Positions 22,960-34,559 of a DNA stretch of 64,000 nt are shown here, piece after piece. The notes beneath the pieces were generated by a model. It did not search any database and was not told the origin of the DNA. It saw only the letters and a list, made by a program, of their open reading frames with translations. Position 1 is the first letter of the stretch; every line of letters starts with the position of its first letter. This DNA is from Acanthochlamys bracteata (Eukaryota > Streptophyta > Magnoliopsida > Pandanales > Velloziaceae), in NCBI GenBank assembly GCA_019914995.1, contig CM034136.1, positions 3,611,270-3,675,269 on the forward strand. Direction: 5' to 3'. Made by a program: the position numbers and the translations under genes.

Positions 22960-23990
22960 ATTAATTAATTACGCGGTTTCTTGATTTATTTATTGGTAGC
23001 TTGAGGGAGCGGAATGACACGGTTCTGTTTTCGTTTTCTTCTTTTTTTTTTATAATTTCGAAAAAAGCTGGTTACTACGGAAGCTTCTCACGAGGAAACA
23101 AAAGTTCTAAATAATGACTTAATTAGTGTTTAACGATTAGTTAGATTTTAAATTGGAGCAGTATTGAGCCTGTTAGAGAAATTTATAGTGGTCTTTGGGA
23201 TTAGTTTTTAACCAAATTTTATTTCGAGTTTTTATATATATTTTACAATATTTTATAGATTAAAAAAATTAGAAAGTATAAAGAATTAATGTTTATATTA
23301 TAAAAAATTTATTATTATTTATTATATTATTTTTTAATATAAATAATAATAAATTTATATTAAAAATTATTTAATTAAGCAATTAAATTAACATCAACAG
23401 GAAAATGGTCCTTGAACGATGTAGGTAGACTTCGTTTCATTATTATGGCATGTCTAGAGTTTTTACTTCTGATATGAGCATATGCATATGAAGCACTTAT
23501 CAAGTCCATCACAAAAAGCTTGCACTCAGTTTTCTTCTAGTATAGAATTTGTAGTTGTATTTTCTATATCTATTGAATTAGTGTGAAGAAAATCAATTTT
23601 ACTTTGCAAACTTTGTGCTGAGTGTAATATATTTCAAGAGATCCTTTACCTTGTCTCTTCGAGTCGCTCGTTTTTTGAGATTGTATACTTGAAAGGTGTA
23701 TCCCATATTGTCTTCTTAGAAGAAAATCAGATAAATTTAATTTTCATAATTATATTATCATTTTTCTATTTTCTAAATGTTAGATCAATAGATAGAGGCT
23801 GTTTTTCACAAACAGTACTTATATATAGAGTTAAAAACGTAACGTCAACTCACATTTAAGTACGAAAGTAAACGGACATTTATGTCCTCTTTCCCGCAAC
23901 TGCTTTTGGTATTTGGTAAAATTTTATGGTTTTCTTTTACTCATCAAGATTTTTTTTTGTTTTCCTGTGTATGAAGTTTGATGTTGTTAA
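22960..23990. other. Intergenic DNA upstream of DUF761 gene 2
   Basis: No gene is seen. 23200-23400 is AT-rich and repeat-like. 23440-23990 has more mixed composition with a polypyrimidine run ending in 'aattatgtag' at 23989-23998, which looks like an acceptor for the coding-like piece that follows. Confidence 0.35.
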
Positions 23991-23998
23991 TTATGTAG

Positions 23999-24944
23999 GA
24001 TGCACAGGTTTCAAGGAACTGGCATAACGAGCTGCTCCCCGAGACTGATAATCAGTGCTTGGATGTGTCAGACAGTTGCATGACGGGTTTTGCCATAGTC
24101 CTATCGGATCGAAAAATTATCTACATTAAGATTTTCGAAAAATTATTGATTACGATATTATTAAAATATTAAATCAATAATATTAAAATATTTTTAATTA
24201 GTAATAATAATAATTACAGTAAAAATTAAAATATTCTTATTATGATATTATTATCAATAATAGCAGCAATAATAATTATAATAAAAATTAAAATATTATC
24301 ACTATAATATTACCTCTATCAATAATAATAATACTAACGAAAATTTATAATAAAAAATATTTAAAAAATTAGGAGATTAGAAAAAAATAAAATCATAAAA
24401 TAGATAAATTATAAAAGCGAATAATCAATTTTTTTAAATATACATATTTGAATCTGAATATTTTACAATATAAAAATTTAAAAATTACTAATAATTAATT
24501 TTTAAAAATAAGATATAATTAATTATATTTTTGCATTATCACATCCAAAATATAAAATCTAAACTACATATCATTTTTCAACATAGGATTATTAATAATT
24601 ATTTTTACATTAAATATATCATCAATTTAAAATTTTTTAATTAATTTTTTTAAAATTTTATTCAACCCGGTTTGATCTGGACAGACGGATCGAACGGATT
24701 AAAGCGGGTCAAAACGGATCAAATTGGATCGAAACGGATCGATTGCATAAATGGTTTTTTTAGAAATTCGGATCGATTTACCGTCCGAATCGACGATTTT
24801 TGGGTCAACCCGAACGGTTCAGTTCGGGTTTGACAACTATGGCTTTTGCTAGGTTGCTTTTGCAGCTCTTTAATTTAAGCCAACTTCAACCAGGATTTGT
24901 TAGTTATAAATCTGGACGTCTTTTGTTACAAATTAGTTTTTTGT
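23999..24944 (+). pseudogene. Coding-like exon split by a hAT-like element
   Basis: After an acceptor-like 'tgtag' at 23998 a frame runs DAQVSRNWHNELLPETDNQC and LDVSDSCMTGFA up to 24093. The transposon 24094-24841 interrupts it. If one copy of the 8-bp target is removed, the same frame continues on the far side as RLLLQLFNLSQLQPGF and ends at a stop near 24943. That the frame stays open across the insertion suggests a real exon before insertion. I do not recognise the protein. Confidence 0.4.
24094..24841. mobile_element. hAT-like non-autonomous element, copy B
   Basis: The left end is catagtcctatcgg and the right end tttgacaactatg, inverting to catagttgtcaaa, the same terminus as the left end of copy A. 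The flanks ggttttgc (24086-24093) and gcttttgc (24842-24849) match at 7 of 8 positions, as expected for a hAT target duplication. The interior matches copy A at 1942-2730. The right part has repeated 'acggatcgaa' words. It encodes nothing. Confidence 0.75.
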
Positions 24945-25239
24945 GAACATTTAAGCTAGGATGATTTGATAGCTAATATCCTGCATTGCGAGATCCTAGT
25001 ATTGTTTAGAGTGCCATAGATGCTTTTTGCTGCAAATCCTTTTCTGTTGCACCATTTCAAAAGTTCCTTCTAGAATTTATTAGTTGTCTTTTATGAAAAA
25101 TAAAATTGGTTATGGATTTTGACAAATTTGTCCTAAGTTATTGCATTGGTCGCTTGTGCTTTAGTTTCCTTTTGTTCCAATCAATGACTATGACAGTTTG
25201 CTCTGGATGGATCGACAGTTTGCTCCGGATGGATCGCTG

Positions 25240-25485
25240 GAATTGTTCGGGCATTCCATTTTAGAAATAATTTTTTAATTTATATTTTAAAATAATTTTG
25301 TACAGTTTTTACATAATTTATTTAAAAATTTAAAAAATATAAAAAAATTTTAATAGTAAAATTTTATTATTTTTTAATTTTATTATTATATTTAAAATAA
25401 AAAAATATAGTTTGTTTTTTAAATAGAATAAAAATATTTTTTTAGAAAAACATTTTTCAAAAATACTCCAAATATAAATTAGTCA
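25240..25485. mobile_element. AT-rich Tourist-like MITE (family T), copy
   Basis: The blocks 'tttttaatttatattttaaa', 'ttatttaaaaatttaaaaaa' and 'taaaataaaaaaatatagttt' follow the order seen in the other copies. Ends are worn. Confidence 0.5.
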
Positions 25486-25489
25486 TGTG

Positions 25490-25829
25490 CAATACTCTTG
25501 ACGTGTCAATAACTTGTTTACGATGATATTAAGTTTATTTTTTTAAGTGAATTTATAAAAGGTAAATTTGAAATTAAAATGAATTTAATAAAAAGTAAAA
25601 TTTTGTTTTACTTTTTATTATAAATAAGTTGAAAGTAAAATTTTTAAATATAAAATTTGTATTTAAAAGTAAGTTTTTGACGAAAAATATTTAGTTTAAA
25701 ATTTATATTTACTTTAGTTTAAAAATAATTTAGAAATTAAAACTGAGTTTGAAAAAAATAAATTTAAGATGTAGATAAGCAAGTCCACAGTAGCTGTGGA
25801 GATTTGTTTTGGAAGATAATCAGTTAAGA
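25490..25829. other. AT-rich spacer
   Basis: It holds long imperfect palindromic AT tracts (25545-25770) such as 'aaaagtaaaattttgttttacttttt', perhaps another worn MITE. No gene is seen. Confidence 0.35.
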
Positions 25830-26371
25830 CTACGTACTATTGCAGGTACTTGCAGTGTATACAGATTCCATTGATAAACGTATAGCTGCTACTTGCTGAG
25901 TACAGTTATTCCAACGATATACGTAGAGCTGTAATTTTTTTTCTTGTTTTTTGAGAACCAGAGTTAGCTCACTTAGCTGATTGGTAGAAAGATTTGTCAA
26001 ATTGGAGTTATTAGCCTGATTTGGAATCAAAGCCGCGGGCCGCGGTAGTTGTGGCCTTGCATTCTCTGGAACTGAACTTCGCCTGGACTTCGTAGACAGA
26101 GTAACACTTTTCTGAGTCTCGTCTTCTAAAGTGATCTTGATCTGTATCCATGTTTCTAAAGCATAGTCTTCTATTACCTGTTTCATCTGTACGGTATTAT
26201 GAAGATATAATGAATATTTTCACCTATGCAACCACGAATTTGTAAGACTACAACATGAGTTCTATTCTCATCTCTGAGATATGTTACAGTGAACAGAAGC
26301 TCCATAGCATAATCGGTTCGTGACATTTTTGCAAAAAATTGTTCTGTTACACAGAAATTGTTACAATACAA
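25830..26371 (-). other. Two adjoining coding-like segments, unrecognised
   Basis: Two minus-strand frames adjoin. 26371-26183 contains FFAKMSRTDYAMELLFTVTY and ENRTHVVVLQIRGC. 26186-25830 begins MKQVIEDYALETWIQIKITL, then a Ser/Pro-rich linker, then a possible helical segment (SELTLVLKKQEKKLQLYVYR). Composition is gene-like. A donor-like 'atag|gtgaaa' and acceptors 'gtacag' and 'aaacag' in between would give an intron of 37-46 nt, short for a plant. It could be the tail of a lost gene. No domain is recognised. Confidence 0.35.
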
Positions 26372-26546
26372 ACACTGGGCACAGACGTGTTAGTCGACAT
26401 GTCAAAAGACATCTAAATCCAAAAGGGGGAATTCAGCAAACGTCTAAATATGTGCTAGCCTAGCTTAGAACTGAAGCCTACTTTATTTAGAAGTACAACC
26501 AGATAAATTTATTTTTAAAAAAAAGAAAAAAAAGTACCTCTTGCAG

Positions 26547-29500
26547 TTATGTAGTATATTCGGCATTTATCTTCACATAATCATAACTCAAGTCGCAACC
26601 CCATGCTCTCGAGATCCCTTGACCTTGACCTGTTAACCAAAAGGACAAAAAAGCATGGCTTCAACATGAAAAAGAAAAGAAAGTAAAAGGTTCCAAAACT
26701 TCAATGTGAACACAGGTGAGAGATGCTCACACAACTGAACAAGGATCAATCAGATTATTTCTCGGGCAGTTTAAGTTTGCTATGTGGTATAAAGCATGTC
26801 TATTATGTAAGGGGCCACATATTCGCCAATTAATGTTATACAACTGTATGTGCATACATACTGAGAACTTACCAATTGATATAAATATTTCTACCGTCCC
26901 GTGGGTCTCTCCAGCCTCATGAAGATAATCACTAGCTGCAAACCTGTGAAAGACATAATATAATAGAAGCTTTTTATTCTTCGTTAGTGTGTTTCAGAGC
27001 CTCATTTAAGAAATTTGTCTCTCTCTTGGATGCAAACTTATTTAAGGGTCTTCAATTTCATAAAGGGCTACTATGAAAATCAATTAGAGTACATAGGTTA
27101 AAGTTCCCCAATGGGACAAACGTGTGATATTTGTACTTAACCCAACCTGTTGAATTCAAGAGGCTGGCCATGCTCCATGAGCTTTATATGTCCAAGTGAT
27201 ATACGAAGCTGGTTGGGGTTAAAGTTTATTCCAGCATATCCCGCAGCGCAGGCAATACGACCCCAGTTCGGATCTCTACCATAAACAGCAGCCTAGAGAA
27301 CAAACATTCACACAGTATATGCTTTTTGAGGAAAAATCATTCATCAAAGGTATAGTAAGTGTCGTACCTTGACAAGTGAAGAAGATGCTACTGAGCGAGC
27401 AATCTTCGATGCATCAATCTCGTTGCTGGCACCCATCACAATTACCTAAAATGCATGACTCATATCAGCTTAGAGGAAGAAAAGAAAGCTGAATTTTTGT
27501 TTGGAAGTAATGACTCGGGACAGCAAAAGAGGAACAAGCAGCAAGTTTTGCTTGCAGAAAGTTTGGGCACTACAAGCGCGAGTACAAGTCGTTGGCCAAA
27601 AGAGGAGGTGTAGAAGCCTCCAAATCTCAAGCATGTGTGGCATACAACGTGGATGATGACAACGCTCTAGTTGGCAAAATAGCGGACAAGGCCAAATTCT
27701 CTAATGTCTGGATTTTGAATTCAGGAATATCTTGGCACATGACATCCAGAAGGATTGATTCTATAAGTATGAAGCCATTTCTGGAGGTAATATGCGGATA
27801 GAAAATGACCATATCTTGAAGGTTATTGGAGTCGATTACATCATGCTCAAGAGAGACGATGGAAGGATTCGCCTCATCATAAGGTACGCCATGTGTTTGG
27901 CCTAACTAAAACTTTGTAGTCTGTCCAAAATCAAAGCAGATAACTAAACTTTTTGTAAAGATTGCTATTGATCGAATTATAAGTGTTGTTATATTCCATC
28001 AAGCGTTCAAGAAGCCTTATAAGATTTTGAAGGTTACAATATTAGACTGGTTATTTAGCTCATCATACCTCAATCAAGCACGTTGCACCCTCACCATCCC
28101 ATGCAATTGACTTTGCAAGGCCTTGCATTACCTGCAAAAATTCAATGAAGATTGATATAAGGGATATCACCTTCAAGCATTACATCTCAAACACTCAGAA
28201 CTCACCGCATCAATGCAGGCTTGGAGCTGAAGTGCCTCACGGGTATCCAGGCGAGAAATCTCTGTTGATCCTGATAATCCACTGGCCAAGGCAATCACTG
28301 TGTCATTGGTACTTGTATCTCCATCCACCTTCAATAAAAATTCTATTGTTTCAGATCTTTACTGAATATCCACATTCATCTTCCATAGATATCACCAAGA
28401 GTATAGCTACTCCTTTAGCAAAATATCAATCTCTTAAGCTCACCGTTATCTGGTTGAAACTTCGATTAACTGCTAACCGCACCATGTCTCTCCAAACGTT
28501 ACTCGAGATAGATGCATCAGTTGTGATCACCTACATAATAAAATTATTTTAGAAATTTGCAGGAAACATTAAAAAAAGAACACAGAAAAAAAAAGAGAAA
28601 GGTATAGGAGAAAACAATAACATACACCGAGCATTGTTGCCATGTTTGGGTGGATCATTCCTGAACCTTTTGCCATTCCCCCAACCCTTATAGTTGTTCC
28701 TCCAACCTAGTCCACCCAGAGAAAATTTAATAAGAAACTTATCGAATCCTACTGGGGCTTCTTCGGTTACGCAATAAGTAAAATCAATTTGAAATAGATA
28801 AATTGCATGAATGGTAACTGGCATCATATGAAGAAGTGCAAGACCGAAAAACAAACAAACCTGACTCTCAACAGCTATGCTCTTGCTTACAAGGTCGGTG
28901 GTGGTAATGGCTACCGCTGCAGTATCTGCTCTGCGAGGCAGGTAAATCGGGACATGAATCATGTGCAGAGACTGAGACTCATAATGTTTGGTTATTTAAG
29001 GCAATTTAAAAACCTACATGAGCTTGCTAAAGTGAAAACCACAACCAGAAATAGTGAATGTCATATCATTTAGAAGTCATTAACATAAAAAGCTATTAGG
29101 TGTTACCCCTCGGCAGTTGCTGAAAGAGACTGCACTAGCCTAGGAAGTGATTTAAGAAGATTTTCCTGCTTATAAGAAAAGGAAAAATAAACCACATACC
29201 AAACATGAGAAATTAAAAAATAATAATAACAAACAAAAGAAGTTATTGATTCAAAAGCAAAAGTGCAACTGAAAAGTATTTACTTTATCTTTTCAGCTTA
29301 CCTTCTTTACTCTCTGGCCAATAACACCAGTTGATTCAATCAATATAGCTCCTGGATCCACGTTGAGATGCTGAATACAAAAGCAAAGCAGGAAATACTA
29401 AGTGCCTCCTTTAGATTAGCCCAGGTGAAGCAGGAAATGGAGACCTGGAGGTAGCAAACCTTGGCCACAGCATTTGCACACTCTATAGTGTCCTCATAGC

Positions 29501-31499
29501 CAGCATCCCCCTATAGTAACACCACAAGTAATATCCTCAGTCACAAAAGGTTAATTAAGGTTTATGCATGCTATTCAGTGCACCATTAACTGGAAATCAA
29601 ACGAATTCACTTACAGTTGCAGCATTTGCTTGGCCAGCATTAATCAAGACACCACGGGCCTAAAACCAATTATAAAATGGTTTAATTATCAAATTGAACA
29701 CGTACAACTAGTTAAAGAAACATGCACAAAGTAGACTAGCATAGCCTATAAATCTTTTCGAGCAAAACTTCTAAAAAGCAGTCGAGTTTGCATACTGTTG
29801 GTGATTTATCCAAGATGTTCCTGCAGTAAATAACAGGTGCAGCTGCCACAATATTGGTTGTAAATGCGCCTGTCAAGTAACAGAATCAATTTTCAAGAGG
29901 AATATATTTTAAATTAGGCAAACTCAGTGAAAGTGGAAGTACTGCAGATGATAGAAACCTACAACATGTTCTTATGCTTAACTTATTAATTTCTTATGGA
30001 ATTGACCCAACAATGGACAGGACCAAATTGAATATCTTTAGTTGTAGCCATTCAAATAAATTATGAAACCTGTGTAACCATCTGGTAAGATCCATTTTTG
30101 CCACCCCATCATCACAGCTAAAATATTTTAGGAGAACAGTTGTCCTTTAGTAATGAAAGAGGCATTTGGTGTTGGTCAATAATCTGAAACTGCAAGAAGA
30201 TTGAGGCATACCTGCAGAAACTGCATCAACATCACAAGCAACAAGGGCCAGATCAGGTTTGTCTGCTTGCTTGCGCAATCCCCCGTGTATTCCTGCAGCT
30301 TTGAATCCTTTGGCAGCTGTAACACCTCCTGGTACCTACAACATCATTTCATGCATGACAAACAAAATTTTCATGCACAACTTAGAAGGAAACTACCTAA
30401 ACGTTGTCATGATGAAAGTATAAGAAATCAGAAAGTGAGCAATATTGGGAAGCAGTAAATTGAGAAGCTTTAAATAAAAATAACAGGGTCTCAAGTTGGG
30501 TCCAGAATGCTGAGTAAAGCGTCAAAAACATATTTGGCTAACATTAAACTCTTGAACATACCCCAGTAGAATCCAATTTGATTGCTTAAAGTCAAAAAAC
30601 TTTATCAACAAAGGAGGAATGACTACATACAAAGATCACATATCCGACTCTAGCAAAGTTGCAAATCAGGACACGGATAAGTTTGAACCTTTTAATATTG
30701 TTACTTATTAAACTCTATCTTCATGCACTGAAAAATCCAAATGACTATTACAATTATAATTTTGCGTCACAATTGACAGTTGTCATGTCAGAGAGACAAT
30801 AGGTGATAAAAGAGTAGTCAGTTATTCTTTACGGTGCCATGACCAAATAACCTAACCTCATCTTTTTCTTACATATGTTTCCTAAAAGCTATGCCAAGAT
30901 GAGCCTAGTTGTCATCAACTTCATCAAATATTACAACTCGCACTACTTGGCGAAACCACTTCAGTCATGGAAGATATGACACAAACGAATTACCATTCAA
31001 CTTAAAAATACTTGTATCATTTGAAATTAGAGAATGGCTCAAATTAAACAAATATTAACTATGCATGCATAACCTGATCATGTCGCAATAAGAATCACTT
31101 TGTACATCAACTTTTTTTTCCATTAGACGCTCTAATGTTTTTTATATTATTAGCTATGCTTGTCCACATCAATTTAATCACAACACCAATCAAGTACGAG
31201 ATGCTTAAAGACCTAAAGTTATAGAAGGTATAGATTTACCTGCTCCCATGGTCCATCGGGGAGATAAATTGGAGCAGCTGGTATATGTCTCGTCAACATA
31301 GAGACACATTCAACAGTCATTGAAGAAGCACGGCGTGATCGCCACAACTGAAACTTTAAAAACAAGATCACTGTAATAACAAATTTTAAAGAACTACAAC
31401 TCAAAATCTGAGACCTAGTGATGTTGATTGAGTTACTATTACTACCTTTGGAATGTCGATAGGCTGGAGTGAGACAGCCGAATTCACGAAAAGAGCCAT
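26547..31499 (-). CDS. argJ: Arginine biosynthesis bifunctional protein ArgJ, plastid
   Basis: Seventeen exons (minus strand, in order): 31499-31446, 31347-31240, 30335-30212, 29869-29796, 29659-29615, 29510-29460, 29370-29302, 29165-29107, 28930-28861, 28706-28626, 28530-28444, 28328-28206, 28131-28069, 27445-27368, 27292-27147, 26943-26873, 26629-26547. All junctions are GT-AG; the sum is 1386 nt, 461 residues. The N-terminus ([20 protein letters not shown], then Arg/Ser-rich) looks like a plastid transit peptide. The ArgJ body starts at [20 protein letters not shown]. The self-cleavage site lies in [14 protein letters not shown]: Ala241-Thr242, Thr242 being the nucleophile of the beta chain. 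GRDPNWGR and the terminal INAEYTT are also typical. By family it moves acetyl from N-acetylornithine to glutamate and may also use acetyl-CoA, in arginine synthesis. The gene looks intact. Confidence 0.95.
27500..27940 (+). mobile_element. Copia gag-protease fragment, antisense in an ArgJ intron
   Basis: Between ArgJ exons 13 and 14, the plus strand encodes a broken zinc-knuckle piece ([12 protein letters not shown], where the last Cys is Tyr). Then comes the protease core read as [13 protein letters not shown], where the family has D-S-G: the catalytic Asp is Asn here. Near 27875-27915, VRHVFGL resembles the end of the protease. There are stops and shifts. No LTR was found in the intron, so this is a fragment, not a whole element. 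Confidence 0.75.
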
Positions 31500-31700
31500 T
31501 CCTTGTTGCCGCTAGCTACTTTGGTTATGTATTGGGATAGACAGGTAATCGAAGGTGAGGAGCTCGCCAATCCTTATGCTTTCGAGTTCAATTCAGATGG
31601 TGAATAGACGTGCAGTAGCAATTGGAGCAGGTCTTAGACTCCGGTAACTCTAATAGAAAAAAATGAACAACTAAAAATTGTTCAGACTTTCGAGATATGC
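31441..31700 (-). promoter_or_regulatory. ArgJ first exon and 5' region, parent copy of a local duplication
   Basis: This segment has the ArgJ start codon (31499), exon-1 donor (31445) and about 200 bp of upstream sequence. It is repeated in direct orientation at 32538-32821. Shared landmarks are the exon words gatcgataggc/gtcgataggc, the 'ccattgcttgctgccg'-like block next to the start codon, and 'atgaacaactaaaaattgttca'-like sequence upstream. Confidence 0.6.
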
Positions 31701-32525
31701 TGGACTATTCAGACCTTTAGACTAGAAGTGACAATTTTTGACCTGACTCGCAAAACCGACGTGAAAAAATTGAGTTCGGATCAGACTTTAACCAAGTTCG
31801 GATCGATCCGAAATTGACCCGAAAATTAAAATGAGTTCGAGTCGGATTCGAATTGACTCGTTTAACCAACATAATTTTTTATATAATATATGTTACTTAA
31901 TAATTAGATAATATTTAAAATAATAACATAAATTTTAAATTTAATGTATATATTTTTCTTAACTTATCCTAATTTAACTAATTTTTACTTAATTAATAAA
32001 TTTTATCAAAATAAATATTTTTTAAGATATATTATAATTAATAATTTTATATACTATTATTAGAAATTAACTTCTATAATTTTTATTTTAATAATTTTAA
32101 TTATTAAGTGGATTGATCCGAATTTATTCCTATTATTAAATAGATTGGATTAAAGTTGACAATTTTGACCTATATAAATAAATGGATTGGATTAGAGTTG
32201 AACGAATTTGACCTGATTATTATATAAGTCGATCCGAAATTGATGCATAAATCCGAATTGCCACCCCTAGTCCCTACTTCAAACATGCATGGCATCTTGA
32301 GACTTTCAAGATATGCAGATATGAACCACTACGAATTGTTCAAACATTCTAAGATATTCAAAAATATTGTTCAACCTTTCACAATATGCAGAAATGCACC
32401 ACTAGATATTGATTAAACTTTGATGATATGATGAACCACTAAAAATGTTCAAACATTCAAAGATATGCAGAAATAATGTTCAGACTTCCAAAATATGCAA
32501 AATTGAAACACTAAAAATTGCTTAA
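31660..32525. repeat. Degenerate minisatellite split by a hAT-like MITE
   Basis: A unit of about 42-45 bp, with 'ttcaaagatatgcagaaatg' followed by 'aaccactaaaaattgttcaaa', recurs loosely. There is about one unit at 31663-31720 and some five at 32300-32525. The MITE at 31723-32269 lies between the parts. Confidence 0.55.
31723..32269. mobile_element. hAT-like MITE, TAGGGGTGGCAATT ends
   Basis: The left end is tagaagtgacaattt; the right end inverts to taggggtggcaattc, a terminus common in plant hAT-derived MITEs. Subterminal parts contain repeated 'gatccgaaattga/gttcggatc' words on both sides of an AT-rich core. No convincing 8-bp target duplication is left (ctttagac versus gtccctac). Confidence 0.7.
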
Positions 32526-32537
32526 GAAATGCCCTAA

Positions 32538-32821
32538 CTACTACTATATTTGGATTGTTGAGATCGATAGGCCAGTAAGAGACTACTAGATTCATGAAGA
32601 GATCCATTGCTTGCTGCCGTCGGCTGCTTTGTTGCTGTAAAGGAAAGAAGCATAATCGTAAGTGAACCACCTACAGTTGGTTCTTTCAGGCAGTTCAGTT
32701 GGTGAAGAGGTGTACATTGGTGATTAGACCAAGTCTGTGACTCTGGTTTGTCTAATTTACAGAAATGAACAGCTATATGTTGTTCATACTTTTAAGATAT
32801 GTCTGGATGCCACTGCTTAGC
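32538..32821 (-). pseudogene. Duplicated ArgJ first exon and upstream DNA
   Basis: The minus strand from 32607 reads MDLFMNLVVSYWPIDL, the counterpart of [16 protein letters not shown] in ArgJ exon 1. The donor position is changed: where ArgJ has 'ccaaag|gtagta' this copy has 'ccaaatatagta', so the GT is lost. The homology continues through the leader and upstream DNA. It is a direct tandem copy about 1.1 kb upstream of the real start and has no exon 2 of its own. Confidence 0.7.
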
Positions 32822-32829
32822 AACGGCAG

Positions 32830-33425
32830 AAAAGTAGGCTTTTCTTTTGGTTGTCAATTATCACTTTTACAAGACCACATTACATGTTGGCTTTTTACCT
32901 GGCTTTCTAGTGCCACTATGATACCCTGGTGAGTTGATTCGGCTGAAGCTAATGATCATGGATGATTTCTAGGTTTTTGGTGGTTATACTCGTCCTATGG
33001 CTACAGTTTCCACTAACTCATTATTATTATTACCATTACATGGTCACAATAGATTTATTCTTTAGTATATCTTCTAGATGGTTGTTCACTTTTACATGTC
33101 CATTTTTCTCCAGTTGTGAACCACCCTTCCTCTATCAATGAGCTGATGAGCTTATTCACTTTACTACATATTTCTTACATTAAGATGCATGAACTCCTTC
33201 TGATGATATGACTAAATGCTTTTGACAAGAATTGGTTCAATATGAGTTAACTTCCGAAAGTGCCTTCAAGCTAATGAGCTATAACTACTAAATTGAAATA
33301 TTCTCTGTACTGAAGTGGTTTTACTAATAACTACAAACTCGACTTAGTTGGCCAAGGGAGAGGATCTCTTGGCATTATGAGAAGCCTTATCTAAAGCATC
33401 ATCTGCTTAAACAAATCTGTACTTT
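32830..33425. other. Spacer between the ArgJ duplicate and the RRM pseudogene
   Basis: Composition is moderate. No frame of interest or known repeat is seen. It may be intron or upstream sequence of the RRM locus. Confidence 0.3.
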
Positions 33426-33429
33426 GATG

Positions 33430-33873
33430 CCATGAAGAATGGTCAAGATTAACCACAGATGAAAGCTGAGAGAGGTATTTCCAAGTTTGCCCAGCTTTGT
33501 GAAGGTATTTAAATTTCAGTTAGTTACTAAATTATTTAGTATATTCATGCATAATAAAATTCAATATTTCTTTGCAGCTAAAGTTATAACTGATAGACAA
33601 TCGGGGAGGTCCAACGGGTTTGTTTGTTACATATGCAACCATAGAAGAAGCAGAGCATGCAAGAAAAGAACTAACCAAGTTCAAGGACGTTTGTGTTATA
33701 TTTGTTAATCCTACAAAACCAAGAGACCCTAGACCACCTCCACAGCGACAAGAACCAGTATCAACAGATCCGATGTTAGATCAAATAAAACTGCCGGGCG
33801 CGTGGATTATCTCAATCAACAAACTGGCAGATAATTCTTTTCTGAATCAGTTAGAAAATTTTTACATTTTTTG
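33430..33873 (+). pseudogene. RRM RNA-binding protein pseudogene fragment
   Basis: Two exon-like parts are joined by a short GT-AG-type intron (33504-33577). The first (about 33440-33503) reads, across a shift, like SRLTTDE ... LREVF, the helix 1 region of an RRM. The second reads KVITDRQSGRSNGF, then after a shift FVTYATIEEAEHARKELTKF and VIFVNPTKPRDPRPPP. The first half of the second part with the shift is the RNP1 motif (normally G-F-G-F-V-T-Y). A single-base shift lies inside RNP1 near 33620. The presence of an intron argues against a processed copy. The gene resembles small organelle or glycine-rich RRM proteins; no more exact name can be given. Confidence 0.72.
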
Positions 33874-33879
33874 AGAAAT

Positions 33880-34540
33880 TGAATTTGGTATAATTTCTAC
33901 TAAAGAAATCCTGTTTATCTGAAACCATAAAGAAGTGAAATTCTATACTTGATTATTAGCAGCAGTACTTTGTGACCTTAAGATTACGGTGATTTTGTTT
34001 TTGTAAGATGTCCAATATATAGATAATAGATTATTGTGCTTGCAAAACTACAACTTTGTTCATTGACCTTCAATATCACTGCTTGAAATTTTGCGAAACA
34101 CTACAAAAAGATGATAAAACATTGATCAGCACGTTTCAGTTCAGCAAACTTATGTCCTCTATAACCAATCTTGTCTATGTTTTGTATAGATCTGCTTTTG
34201 GACTAACAATTAGTGTTCATTTATGCAAATTACCAGTAACACTTAATTTCATAAATAACACTAACACTTAATTCGATAACCGAAAACCAAATCACATTCC
34301 TTTATACACATCTAGGTCCATACATAACATGATCTGGAGCTAAAGCTGAAACAAAATCCAAAATTCGATTTTTAACCATTATATTACACAATCAACAGCT
34401 ATAATACTCAGGTAGTGTTAGGTTAGTAGGTTAGCAAGGCTTACCAAATCAAAGAAGACAATTCGAGACCAAATTGGCGTCTGTGTCACAACGACTAGTT
34501 TGCTGTTTATTGATCCGAAACAACCCTAGAGTAAAAGGGA
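33880..34540. other. Spacer, nothing specific seen
   Basis: No coding frame longer than chance. The part 34260-34540 could be the first intron of a minus-strand transcript starting in the GC-rich block to its right. Confidence 0.3.
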
Positions 34541-34559
34541 TTACTCAGTGGCTCATAGC

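Noticed and set aside
28145-28552. A 135-codon plus-strand frame
   Set aside because: It is antisense to ArgJ exons 11 and 12, whose minus-strand translation is clearly ArgJ.
31723-32269. Target duplication for this hAT-like MITE
   Set aside because: The 8-bp flanks ctttagac and gtccctac do not match well, so the call rests on the ends only.
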